A stretch of 64,000 bases of DNA from Rhytidiadelphus loreus (GCA_947034895.1 OX344764.1:60741348-60805347); one strand, 5' to 3'; counted from the first letter of the stretch, positions 11,209 through 22,757 are shown. Numbers and translations are program-made. Notes: generated by a model from the letters alone, not told the origin.

Positions 11209-13372
11209 CTTAGAATGTGGGAGCTTGATGTGTTCACACAATGTAATATCAATAATCACTCCCATTTTTTGGAATAATGTAATGTACTACCTTCAAACCT
11301 ATTTTTTCCAAAACTTGACTTCCTCCATTATGACTTACTTGCACCCCGACTTGCACCTTTAACTTGTTTGCATTCCAAATGTGCAAAGGTGTAAAATCCT
11401 TTGCAAGCAATTTTTGCAAATTGTAATAAAAAGTGATCACATTGCTTGGGTATAGACCATGTTTTAGCTTCCATGTATCCAATCCTTGTGCCATTCTTAG
11501 CACGAGCATTGGGTGTCTTTTCTAAACCACCTCCACCAACTAACCCCAAAAATGCTTGCTTTAAAGGGAATAACTCTCAATTGGGTGGCCTCCACTACTT
11601 TGAGTTTAAATTGGGTTAGAGTCACCTGGGGAGTCACCATGTGTCCCAAATCTTACATCCCCATCACACATTCCACAAACTTCTTATCTCCCTTGGTGCC
11701 AAAATGAATTTTCTATTCTTTTTGAATGATAAAGTAGTCCCACATATATGCCCTTTCAAAGAAGTTTAAGGAATGTCATAGTAACAAAAAATGATTTTCG
11801 CACGACACCCTCATTTAATGACTTCCATCGCCATCATTATCGTATAAAGCTGATCATTAGTTCAATTTCCAAGGTTTTTAGGTATCGGATCCCTTGTCCT
11901 TTTTGCCTTTGAGGATTTAATGCCATTACATAGCCCACACTATCCACCAAAGTTCACAAAAGGTTGCCCAATATAACCCAACCCACTATCTCCATTATCA
12001 TGCTCTCCATTTCTATATTCCCCATGGCCTTGCTTTCCATTGCCATCTCCAAACTCCATTGTCCCCAAAGCTTCAAAATAACCTTGTTGCTTGGATTGTA
12101 TAACATTTGCAATTTTGGATCAATCATTTGCTCATATTGCCCCACAGTCGAAGGGGGATGGGATCCTAATCCCGTAGGGATACCCTGAACCTCCCGTGCA
12201 TGCTAGTCTATTGGTGTGCATACTAGCTGCCTTCCGCCACATACAACAATTTTCTTGGCAACTACTTTAACATTGCCCAATAAGTCGTGAAATCAATTGC
12301 ACTTCTTGATGTTGCACAACTATTTGGAATGCCGGCTGTTTTTTTGTTAGCACTGTCAACAATGGTGCTAAGTCTTCGCATTGTAGTGATCAAAGTTGGC
12401 TCCAAAGTCAAAGTCATGCATCTTCAATAAGATCGATTTGCACTCCTTTCCCACCACCTTATTTGTTGTCAACACTCTATTGACAACAAAAATCTTGTTC
12501 CCGAAGGCTTGATCTCTATATTCCTACAATCCCCGCCTTGGACACCTCTACAACTCTGAAGCCTTTTATGTTGAAGAGTTCAAAGTATGCACCACAATCC
12601 CGCATGAAAGAAAGGAGATCCTTCATTTCAAAATCCTCCAACTTTATGCGTATATTGAATGACTTTCCATTGATTCTCATCTCAATTCATATACTCTAAA
12701 TTGTGGTTCCCAAATGTTGTTGATATTTCTAGTTTTCCTTGGCCCTTTGTTGAATTTGGTTCCAAGCCTTCGTTGTCCCTCCCTTTATCATGACTTATGA
12801 GCAATTGCAAGAAGCACTTTAACTATTTTCTATCACATATTGTATGCTAATTTGTTTTTTGGCCATAATTTTTACATTATGACTCCAAAAGATTCAAAAT
12901 TCATAGATAGAGTACTCATGACTATTTTAGACCTTGACTAATTTTTTTTTTTCCATTTTTCAAAAATGTTTTACTATTTTAGGGGAGATGGATGGGTGTA
13001 GTACTCTTAATTTCTACCCCCCTTAAAAAACTTTGGAGATGAAATTTGGAGTGGACGGTCTTCTAGTAGACTAGTAGCTATGGTTTGAAGAAATTTTTAA
13101 ATCATTAATTCTATGTTGTATGGAAGTCTACAAAGTGAGTTTTTTTCTGCTTGCATTTTCAAACATATTAAATATTATTTTGGTGGTTCTTTTAGTGAAT
13201 GATCATTTCTAAAGAGTTTTACATATGGCTTTTTTTCCCCTCTTAATTTTGTAGATTTTATTTACAAATTAAGACATCAAAGTACCTATTTTCTTAAAAT
13301 TTTGCACTCTTTTAGTTTTCGTACTTAGAAAATTTTTCTATGCTTTATCTTCCAAAAATACAATCTACTTAA

Positions 13373-13945
13373 CCCCTAAAGTCCCATTGTTCCTACAAGG
13401 GATGGATTTTGGGCACGCTCCTATGACCTCAATTTTTACTATTTTTTTTGAAACTTTCTCATAAGTTAGATAAACTTATGAGCTTTCCGAGAATATAATT
13501 TTTATTCCAATCGGTGCCCAACAACAAAAGTTATGCCACAATAACCTCAAAATGGGGGAGATTGGGCAGCAAAAAAAATCCACAAAAAATTGAAATAAAA
13601 TATTTAATATTTTTTTTTCTTGTAGATTATATTTTCTTCTAAATGGGAAGCTTTGATTCATTCCATTTGGATTAGTGATGTGAAAGTTATGAAGTTTCTT
13701 GTTTTGCGGGCAATCATAGCAACTTCTTGAAAGAATTTTTTTTCTTCAACTTTGAATGCTAATATCTTTAAATCTATATGGTCGAACATCACAAAAAATT
13801 TATCACATGATCTAAGACAAGTGCAGAACAAGATCCTACAGTCAGATTTTTTTTTAAATTTAAAAATTAATTTCATAAGTGAACTTAGCAAAAGTGGTAG
13901 TTTTGAGTGGTTTTTGACAAAAAAGAGGCCTTTGGACTTTAGGGG
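13373..13945. mobile_element. TTAA-flanked CCCC/GGGG element B, 573 bp
   Basis: TTAA (13369-13372) then CCCCTAAAGTCC. The right end is GGACTTTAGGGG then TTAA (13946-13949), so the ends form a 12-bp perfect inverted repeat. Its interior shares landmarks with elements E and J: CCTATGACCTCAATTTTT, AAGTTATG with ATAACCTCAAAA, and AAGATCCTACA. It contains no coding frame. Confidence 0.8.
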
Positions 13946-14029
13946 TTAAAGGTGTATACATTGAACACATATATTTTAAAAATTTAAAAATTACTTTTTC
14001 TAATTTTAAAGTACTCCAGAAAAAATGAA

Positions 14030-15080
14030 GAGTACTAAGAAAACGGAATAAAATCGACAGGTATTTCTTGCAGTCTCCCTCCTGCCAAAACCTTGGCGAA
14101 TTACCCGACTTCATGAATTTAGTATCACCCGATCTCTGTTGCGCATCTCACTTACAATGTAGAAAGGCTGCACATCATGAACTGCAGCTTGAAATTATTC
14201 GTGTTGCAAAGAGGGTGATGGCCCTTAAATCGCCTACACCGTAAGTCCAAACTATCACTTGTGTTTTCCAAACCCAGGACCTGGGAAGACCCAATCTTGG
14301 TAGCTACTTGGCTTTCATTTCGATTGGCAACTGTTGCACCACCTCCAGCTCACAAAAGGAGTCCACGCCAATACAAATGTCCTCGAATTAGTTTGGGCAA
14401 ATTTGCCCACTGACAATGGCAATTCTCCACTAGACACAATGCCGCCTACGGCCGACTCATGAAACGTGCCCTGATCCAACCCCAAAATGGCCTCTTTGGC
14501 ACCTAATAACCGTCACCTTAGCTCCAAAGAACCGACAACCATTGTTTGCAAACCATGAACCCAACCTCATGGGCAGATTTTGACCAGCCGAAGGGCGGAC
14601 AACACCAACTGAACAGACTGGCCCCAGTCGCAAAACTGTCATAGGTGGGGACAAACGGAATGAGGCAGTTTAAGGTTCTGCAACCTTGAAAGCTGACCAA
14701 AGATTCAATGGACAGAGCCTCTCGCAGCGTAGCTGCTTGGTTATCATGATCCACCTCAAGTTCTAGGCCTTCGAAAAAGTTGTAAGAGTAATACAAAGAT
14801 ATTGACACCATTATCAGATGAAGCGTTGTTGGTCCCATGATTTCTTTCACATTTTTCACCATCAATCATTCCTCTTTGCAACCTCACAACCTATCACAGC
14901 TATACACTGCCAAATTGCACCTTCGCAAGACTTGTTCCCGTGGGGAAGAGAAGCAACAGGAAGGATTAAGTCCCAAACCAGTTGAACAGTGGACCAACTT
15001 TCAACCGTGTAACACAATAATAGTCATCCTAGATGAGCCACCATCATGTCTCGAACTTCAATCAATGATAGCGAGGTAAA
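14030..15080 (-). other. GC-richer stretch downstream of HslV, possible gene fragment, unrecognised
   Basis: Base composition rises here, and minus-strand open frames (14865-14518, 115 codons) contain a coding-looking tract GLELEVDHDNQAATLREALS. No start, splice structure or known domain could be assigned. It may be a broken gene, a distal untranslated region of HslV or chance. Confidence 0.25.
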
Positions 15081-15407
15081 CCAAGTATTCACATCTAGAG
15101 TACCCAAAAGAATTGCGATGGTGTCTACAGAAGAAGCTAACAAAAAACTTCACATAGACGCTCAGAGCCAATGAATGTGACCTGCAAATAAGGAACCAAG
15201 GACCCACTTCTTGTCGACTCTCCCTTCGGCATGAAGAGAAACTACAGGGTGAAAAGAAACTGACAGGCTTTCTCTGGATGATGTCACAATTCAGTTGTGG
15301 CTCACAGGGTTTCAAAATCCAGCGTAGTGCAAACCTTCATTTCTTCCGAAATCAAAATTGGATTCAGAAGCATAATGGGGAACCTCTCAATCAGAAAAGA
15401 CTCCCTC

Positions 15408-18035
15408 CTAATTGCTTGTAGTACAAGGTTCTGAGACAGATAGCACGGCCGCCTGCTTCACATCCTCCGAATTCCTTTGAGCAACGTCGATTTGCTCAAT
15501 TGTAAAGCTGTGGTTTGTGTATATGCAACAATCTGCCGCAATCTTCATTGCTTTCTTGGCTGAAAATTCCCACAATTCCCCACCACGCATGCAAGCACAC
15601 AACCATCAACATCCCAGTCAGTTTTCGAGAGCCTGATTTGTAAGAAAATAAGTTGAATGTGGAAATGAACATCATTGAACCAAATCGAACCACAAACATG
15701 AACCCTAAACCCCTCCGAGCATCCAAGCACACTTACCTATCGCTTCAGCATCCCAGTCAGGCAAATCAATAAGAGCCCTTGCAGCTGCTGAGGCATATGA
15801 ACCTCCGGACCCAATACCTGGAATAAGTCAAGCAGAAAAGTTTAACACATACATAGCAATAGTCCTCAACATGACTACTTTGATATGACCAGGAAAGTAC
15901 AGGATTGATTGAATAACTCAATTTAACCGAGAAAGAACCAAGAGGGCCAAATTGGGCTCATGTTATTTAAGCAGTTTTGAGCAGGTCAAACGAGGACTTT
16001 CATTTTACCAACCATTGCAAATTTCGTCATTAACCCCTTAGCTCTCCGACGTCCAAATCTGGACGATAAACAGAGAGTTTCCAGGGGCTTTTTTGACCAC
16101 AAAACTTCGCATTCATCCAAACCAATCCTGGACTTTTAAAAAAACGCATTCTTAAAAAAAGGCACTTTCTGTATGATGAATTTGATGAAATTAAGGTAAA
16201 TAATATATATTTATACAGATATAAGCAAAAATATGCAAAAAATCAAGAAAAGATTCAGGCACTAAGGGGTTAATCCTGGTAATATAGCATTTGGCCCCAT
16301 TTGAATCACATTTCACAAAATGATCAATATCATTATCATCCATGAATCCTTGGTCCTTCAGGGGTTCACGGGATGTAGTAGATTACAATGCAATAGAAAA
16401 CACCGCACAAAAGTTTGCATGCAAGAGCACATTGGAACAAGAAGAGCATCTACGTACCTACAACACCATCGTAGGGCTCTAGAACATCTCCATTCCCAGT
16501 GATTGTCAAAGAGATTTCAGCATCTGAAACGACCATCACAGCCTGGAGCCAGACCCACTCAAGGCATATTTAGCAGCCGTGCACTTCCACCAAACTACAG
16601 ACGCAATATAATCAGTGATATCCAAAGAAAATCGAACAATAGGTGGCAAAGGAGTTTACATAAAAAGAGACATACATCAAGACGCCTGAGAAACTTATCC
16701 GTACGCCAGGCTTTGGCGAGCTCCACTGCAGCTCTCGTCAGCTGCCACAAGATCCCCCAGGTCAAAGAAATTCAACGTGCCAGTTTCACCATCCCCTAGC
16801 TACTCCACTTGTAACATATGCAGAAAAAACGGATTCAGGACCAGCAAAACGATAAAACATAAGGAACGCCATAATAGCATATCCTTCGCACTCCTTATAC
16901 CTGGCCTGCAATCAACACAGGGAAATATTCAGCTATAAAATGGGTAAGCTATATAACATTACTCTCTATTGGATGGATGACCCTCTTGGCCAGACATGAA
17001 GTCTCCCTGATCTCATAAACTTCTAACACTTTGGAACTACGCAAGTAAAATGGTCTTCAATGAAAAGAGCATGATATGGTTTTAGTGCATTGCTAAGTTT
17101 ATGCCTACTAATCAAAAAAATCTTGAACCAAGGGTGACATGAATGAGTAAGACCAAAAAATTTGCAAGATAAATACCAGAGTGTTCTTCAAGCTTAGACT
17201 CGAGTCTCTCAAACAAGGTAAACGAATCAGCAGTACCACCTACAAACAAATCCCTTTCATCGTCATAAACTGTCCTGCAACTACAGCCCAAGCGAAAGTG
17301 ATCCTCAAGTAAGGAAGAGGATACTAAAACCGTTGGGGACCTCATCCCATCTCCTACACTGACGCCTATTACCAACAGCGACTAATCTATTTATACACTT
17401 GTTAGCAAGTGGTATAATCATGACTTGGCTAAATGTCTATGGTCATTGATCTTAGAATGGAAATGAGGATATTTACTGTCATTTATAGTGATCTAGAACC
17501 TCCCGCTTTGAAATTGCATAAGAAAGTCACGCATAGTGATAACAAAAGTTGACCTCCACAGATAGGGCTGTTGTAACCAAAGACAGCTCCACAGTTCTAT
17601 AAATATCCCCAAATCGCACTCCTAGAATGCTTACAGTGACGCAAACAGTATCCTCAAGCTTCTTAATTCACGCTCTCGTTGCAGCTATAACTACTGCATT
17701 GTTAGCAACAGAGGCCTCTGTAAACTGACACTCAACTTCGCAAAGACAGTTAATCTAGTGCCCTGCTCATTCAAAAACACAAAAAACAACAGCTGATCTA
17801 CTTAAGTAGAAAATTTTCAACCATACCACAGACAAGTCAACAGAGCATCAACTGACCTGCAAATCCTCCGATGACATTTGTTCCAAGCCTGCGAACTTTC
17901 CGGACATTTGGCTTGATAATTTCATTGCCCAATGTAACTTGCCCATCTCCAATTATAATGACCTTATTATCCTTTCGTACACATAATACGGTGGTGCCAA
18001 GCATGCCTCTGTTTTCTGTATGCATACGTCTCAAA
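15408..18035 (-). CDS. hslV: HslV (ClpQ), bacterial-type proteasome-like protease subunit, probably mitochondrial
   Basis: Threonine protease subunit that stacks as a double ring and works with the AAA+ unfoldase HslU. Exons on the minus strand: 18035-17857, 17239-17177, 16741-16676, 16542-16458, 15817-15737 and 15559-15408 (stop TAG). The mature N-terminal catalytic Thr pair is seen in [14 protein letters not shown], followed by [82 protein letters not shown] and [14 protein letters not shown]. These cover the whole family core in order. Introns and GT-AG borders rule out bacterial contamination. The exon 3 donor at 17176 is one base out of phase with the only acceptor before exon 4, but a later donor (17153) restores phase with 7 extra residues. 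The presequence exon is uncertain. Element C (between 15817 and 16458) and element D (upstream of 18035) are intronic. Confidence 0.93.
16034..16269. mobile_element. TTAA-flanked CCCC/GGGG element C, 236 bp, in an HslV intron
   Basis: TTAA (16030-16033) then CCCCTTAG. The right end is CTAAGGGG then TTAA (16270-16273). A subterminal hairpin GTCC-AAATCT-GGAC followed by GATAAA lies 14-35 bp in. Small size and no coding capacity make it MITE-like. Confidence 0.78.
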
Positions 18036-18289
18036 CTGGAGGCAATCGTATCAATTTAGAAAAAGGTGATAAGCTGCAGTTGACAAATTGACATAAACAC
18101 AACCCGCTGTGTTTAAAATAGGTCACTGAGAACCGCTCAAACATCATAATTGACAAGCTACCCACTGTAAGAGAGGTCATGCCCGAAGGTTGCAAGCTCA
18201 GCCCTAATTTCACAGTAATCCCGAAAGATTCTGGACAAAAGTCATGCACTAGAACCTGGCGCAATAAATCACCCACCTCGGGTGCTTAA

Positions 18290-18489
18290 CCCCTAAAGTA
18301 TCATGAATTCATGGTTTGAAAATGACCAATTCAATTGATCATATAGTGAGAAATGAAATTGAAATCTGCAAAACGGTGAAGAAAATTGCATGTATTGGTT
18401 AAAAATTACATAAGAAATTCCCATATGACCTTTTCAAAACTGCTAATAAAAACATAAGATCGAATTTGGGCCTCTTGGTCCCGTAGGGG
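18290..18489. mobile_element. TTAA-flanked CCCC/GGGG element D, 200 bp, upstream of the first HslV core exon
   Basis: TTAA (18286-18289) then CCCCTAAAG. The right end is CCCGTAGGGG then TTAG, a one-base decay of TTAA (18490-18493). The interior is AT-rich and shows no coding frame. It lies in the presumed first intron of HslV. Confidence 0.65.
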
Positions 18490-18841
18490 TTAGCCAACGA
18501 CAATGACCTAACAACCTCAAAGCAACAATCTCAAATTTTCTCAACTGCACAATGCCACTGATCCACAGGTCAAAACTAAAAACAGAAGTGAACAGACCTC
18601 TGATTCAGCGCTGCAGAATTTGGACCATAACAACTCCCATTCTGCATTGTCCTCCCATCCAAATCTTGCAGTCCCCTTCCCCTTGCACATCCTGCAATTC
18701 CGTAACATCAGCGCAAGACATGTTATCCCATTCCAAAACACGACGACCCTAACCAATCTCGTTCTTCATCAACATCACCCCAACCCTAATTCAGCACACC
18801 ATCACAATGACAATGAAAAAATTCTCACACATTCCAAAACT

Positions 18842-18981
18842 ACAAACTCTGAAACATTCCGCATGTGCGAGTAAGATGAAAAGAGCCATTCCAGCATGAG
18901 AATAGAAGAGTCCTTGTGAGATAGAAGAGTCGTACTTGCAAGCGAGAGGAGATGCGGATTGCGGACTAGACGAACGCTCAT
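18842..18981 (-). CDS. hslV: candidate first exon of HslV encoding a targeting peptide
   Basis: A minus-strand ATG at 18981 opens MSVRLVRNPHLLSLASTTLL, rich in Arg, Ser, Thr and Leu and without acidic residues, as in mitochondrial presequences. The next recognised exon needs two bases from the exon before it. A GT at TCAGA|GTTTGTAG (near 18850) would supply that phase, but several other donors are possible. In-frame ATGs further upstream (19029) are alternatives. The 3' border given here is approximate. Confidence 0.4.
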
Positions 18982-19259
18982 GATCCCCAGTGGGAGTGGA
19001 GAAGCTGCTGCAAGTGGAGAAGAAGACAAGGAAGTAAGGATTCCAAGATGGATTCAAGCAAGCGGTGAGGAAGATGATGAAGCTTCCGGGTCCAGCAAGT
19101 AAGGCAACAACACTGTCAAGTAGTTGCGATTCTCTTACACCGAGCTTCCCTAATTGCACGCTCTCACACTCTCTAATATGGCAGACGACCCATTTCAGCA
19201 ATTACGCATATTTGGAGCGCAGGTTTCGAATTTTTCCCCATGTACAGAAATAGAACTTG

Positions 19260-20480
19260 GAAGGATTACATATTTTTTCAGAATTTTATTACACAAAATG
19301 TAATTAATATGAATTTTTTAATGGAAAATTCTCTTAAAACTACAATGGTGATATAGGCCTTATTATTTCTGACCATAGGCTAATTGTTAAATTGAGCAAG
19401 GGCTAGTTGCAATATTGACAACCTTGCAATCAGTTATAATGCACTAGAATTGTTCCTTGAATTGTGCGACAACTTCACAAAAAAAGAGTGGTCTATAGGT
19501 TGGAAATGGGGGTTGATCATGAATGGGCTGGCTACCATAGCACTTTGGTTCAAACTCCAATAGCCCATTTCCATTCATTACCAGAATTTGAGGCCCACCC
19601 ATATTGACCATAGCTAAAGAGGAGATTTTTTTGAAATCTTGACATGACATATAGTTTTAAAAGCAAACTCCGGTTTAGGGTCCAAAAGGTCTAAGAATGT
19701 TTTCAACTTTTGTAGAGCTAGAGGTGGGAAGTCAAAGCTTGAACCCCTCTACCTTCCTAATAAAACAAGCTCTAAGAGCCTATTTCCATTGCCTAGTTGG
19801 AGGTCCAAGAACTAGAGGGGGTTTGGAAGCTCCTTGGACACTCTAGGATGGACCTAGACCCCTTACTAGATTTCCATTGAATTGCAATTTGGATCACAAG
19901 CCCCTAGAATCAACACAAGAAAATTGTGCTTTTTCTAAAATTACCATAAAAACAACAAAATCCTTTGCATTGAAAATGCATAATGCTCCAAATTTCAAGG
20001 AACTATAGTTGGCCCCTTGTCTTTTTTTTAATAATGAAACCTTCCAATCTAGCATCTAGACCTTCGAGGTCTGCATTTGAGCAAATCTACAGCTAGAGGT
20101 TGGAGGGGGGGTGGAGGTACAACAAGAGAAAAGCTTACAATGGCAAAGATTGAGAGTTTTAGTTAAGCAAAGGAAAGCTCTAAATGCATCCACATCCAAG
20201 CCCTCAAAGGGCCTAACATTTGCCAAACATGGATGATAAGTGCTCAGTGAGCCTTCAAAATATTCTCATGACACTCATTCTATCTTATTATAAAATGGTC
20301 CTTTAAATCCAAGTTTTGTCAACTTATCCTATATTTCACCTGATGATTTGACTATTCATGAAGTACATTTGGTGAGCAAGGATAGGGGACAATTTCTTTG
20401 AGGATTCTTCAAAAATAGATTTAATCTCATAATGTGTCAAATTTGTCAAGCATGGATACAGATGGTCTAAGGGAGAAGCC
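19260..20480. other. intergenic stretch upstream of HslV, no gene recognised
   Basis: AT-rich at first, then mixed composition. A Pro/Leu-poor 68-codon minus frame (19650-19444) has no recognisable family. No inverted-end element with target duplication was found. Confidence 0.4.
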
Positions 20481-20485
20481 CTTAA

Positions 20486-21375
20486 CCGACAAATGGAACT
20501 TTGGGAAGGTCCCTATGGGCTGAAATTTTGCCCTGATTTTTTTTAAACTTTTTTTGAAGATAGAAAAGCTGATAAGCTTTGAGGGAATGTTATTATTTTT
20601 TTCAATCAGTGCCTGAAAACAAAAGTTATGTCCAAATAACCTCAAAACAAGGGACAAGGGGCAAGAAAAAAAATTTTAAATTAAAATTAATTTTTTTTTT
20701 CCTTGTAGATTATATTTTTGTCTACATAGAAAGCTTTTATTCATTCCATTTGAATTTGTTATGAGAAAGTTATGGACAATTTTGTTTTTTGGGCAATTAG
20801 AGCATCTTCTTGAAAAAAATAATTTGTAGGATTCATTTCCAAATGCAATTTTTGCAATTTTTCAAAAAAATATGTTCCACATGGTTTATTTTTCTTGCTA
20901 GAACAATCTCATTGGGATTAGTGCATTTTAATTCCATCTAAAAGATATTAATATTTTAGATTTTCCTTCTATCTCATACCTACTTCTACTTAACAATTTC
21001 TTTAAGAATGAAAATTAAGTTTTTTTGGATTTCTTTTTTTTCCTAGACTTTCAACTCAATTTTTCACTATAAAGATTTAATTCTCAAAACTCTATAGTGC
21101 AAAAAGTTTAAGTTAAAAATGTTCAAAGTTAATAAATCTAGTCCTGCAATGTGCTGAAAAACTTGTTTTTTTCACTTTAAATGCAGAGATCTTGCAATCT
21201 ATTTGGTCAAAAATTATGAAATTTTTTTGTACATATTCTCATACTAGTTAGGTGTAAGATCCTACATTTAGATGTGAAAGAAAAAAAAACAATTTTTAAT
21301 TTCTTTTTAATTTTGCTATAGAAATGGTAGTTTTGAGTGTTTCGTGGCAAAATAAAGGCCTTCGTCCTTTAGAGG
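20486..21375. mobile_element. TTAA-flanked element E, about 890 bp, left end partly deleted
   Basis: The right end CCTTTAGAGG then TTAA (21376-21379) is clear. The left end is TTAA (20482-20485) followed by CCGACAAATGG, which fits loss of about seven bases from CCCCTAAAGGACAAATGG-type starts. The interior matches elements B and J (GGTCCCTATGGGCTGAAATTTT, AAGTTATG, AATAACCTCAAAA, TTCCTTGTAGATTATATTTT, GTAAGATCCTACATT). Confidence 0.65.
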
Positions 21376-21537
21376 TTAAAGCCACCTTTTTTTTCTTAAG
21401 TTTTCAAAGTTAAAAGCATAACCATACACTAAAGTCCCTTTAAAAAGTCACCCTTAAAATATAAAATGCTTCACCTCCCATTTGGTTGCTTTTGAAAGCT
21501 TGTGGTTGTTTTAGGTGAATAAAACATTAGATGATAT

Positions 21538-21840
21538 TTGGGGGGTCGGGAGGGCCGTCTCAGGGTGTTCCCGGTGTTGTTCCCCCGACAATTCGGGAAT
21601 GGCCGCTGTCAGTTTTTTTGTTTTGTTTTTTTTCCAAAAAAAAATTTTTTTTTCAAAATTTTAAAACGAAAGATTGAGTTGAATTTTTTGAATTTTTTTT
21701 TTGAATTTTTTTTTAAAAAAATGACGTGGCAGTCGCCTTGCCACGTTAGGCAACACCTGCGAACTGGTGCGAACTGCTAGGGACTGCTGGGGGGTTGTTC
21801 CCAACCAAGGGAACTCACAGCCCTCCCAAGGGGCTGAATT
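21538..21840. mobile_element. GC-ended inverted-repeat element, about 300 bp
   Basis: The left end has GGGAGGGCCGT followed by GTTCCCGGTGTTGTTCCCCC. The complement of the right end has GGGAGGGCTGT followed by GTTCCC and GGGAACAACCCCCC. The middle is poly-T/poly-A, with an inner inverted pair GACGTGGCA/TGCCACGT. The arms are imperfect, and I could not define a target duplication. Confidence 0.45.
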
Positions 21841-22150
21841 CCTTCTAATGGTGACCATTCAAGGTCTAAATATAGTTGGTGCAAAACCACCACTGTGCCT
21901 TTTGGGTGAACAAGAACTAATGCAAATCCGTAAGAATATTTGAATTTTCTTTAAAAGGTGGATAATATAATACCTATAATATGGATTTTTATAAAGTCAA
22001 ATGATATCTAGTTTGTTTCTCTGATTTGGATCTAGCCCCTTATTTCCCATAGCGGAATGTAGTTGAAGATTTAAGAATTCTACAACCATATATTAGATTA
22101 TATAGAGAACCTTCTACATTCGTGACACTATTAAAGAACTTAATATAGAA

Positions 22151-22366
22151 CACTATAAGAAATCCATGTTTTAGGTGATGAGGCCAAATTTTTTTAAGCA
22201 AATTTTAGGTGACATCCAATGCAAGAATCCTTGTTTGTATGTCAACAAAAACATTCAATGTAACATTAATGTTGCCATAAAAACATGGATTGTTGCATTG
22301 GATGTCACCTAAAATCCACTTAAAATAATTTGAGCTCATCATCTGAAACTCGAGATTCTTATAGTT
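22151..22366. mobile_element. CACTA-like foldback MITE, 216 bp
   Basis: The left end is CACTATAAGAAATC and the right end GATTCTTATAGTT (terminal G decayed). Both sides carry GAA (22148-22150 and 22367-22369), a 3-bp target duplication. Inner arms pair TTTTAGGTGACATCCAATGC with GCATTGGATGTCACCTAAAA. It shares the ATCCAATG motif with the element at 10448 and is probably a relative. Confidence 0.75.
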
Positions 22367-22757
22367 GAAGCTTGTATTATATTTGTACTAGTGAGTTAAA
22401 GTTGTTCATGATGAAACCAAAAAAAAGGGTGGAAATGGAGGCAACTCACGAGAAAAACAATATCTCTATGAATATTTATTTTTCATGTATGAGTTATATG
22501 TTGTTAAATATTGCTACGACAAAGTTCTATCAAAAGATGGTAATGCTATTTGAATAGACAAACTACAAGTTGAGATATAGATGTTGAAATTAAAAATCCA
22601 AAACAATTCAACCCTTTTGTTCATCATTGTATGTGTTTCTTTATGATTTTGAGTAAGATAGAACGTCTAGCCCTTGGAAAGTTGATTGTCCATCTATTCT
22701 CAAATAAAGTTAGATTGCACTTGTTCTAACAATTTGACTTGCCCTCTCATTGACTAA

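Larger units (their letters stand above)
9463..12690 (-). pseudogene. degraded minus-strand coding relic, probably transposon-derived
   Basis: Several open minus-strand stretches line up over 3.2 kb with stops and frame changes between them. Codons 12677-12540 give MRINGKSFNIRIKLEDFEMK and continue as a plausible protein. A stretch near 11549-11330 contains KTWSIPKQCDHFLLQFAKIA. Positions 10008-9463 are one frame broken only by stops between 9745 and 9730, with a Lys/Arg-rich tract (KKRKRTKK). A CACTA-like foldback element (10448-10685) and a TA microsatellite lie inside. No domain was recognised with confidence, and the assignment to a transposon rests on decay, repeat context and lack of introns. 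Confidence 0.35.

Noticed and set aside
11057..11362. 101-codon frame crossing the TA microsatellite
   Set aside because: The Tyr-Ile run is produced by the dinucleotide repeat. The flanks have no coding features.
13369..13380. TTAACCCCTAAA read as interstitial plant telomere repeat (CCCTAAA)
   Set aside because: Only one unit with an extra C, and it occurs as paired inverted ends with TTAA at many loci, which fits transposon ends rather than telomere relics.
15408..18035. HslV as bacterial contamination or a recent organelle-to-nucleus insertion
   Set aside because: The coding sequence is split by several GT-AG introns and those introns carry the same TTAA elements as the rest of the window.
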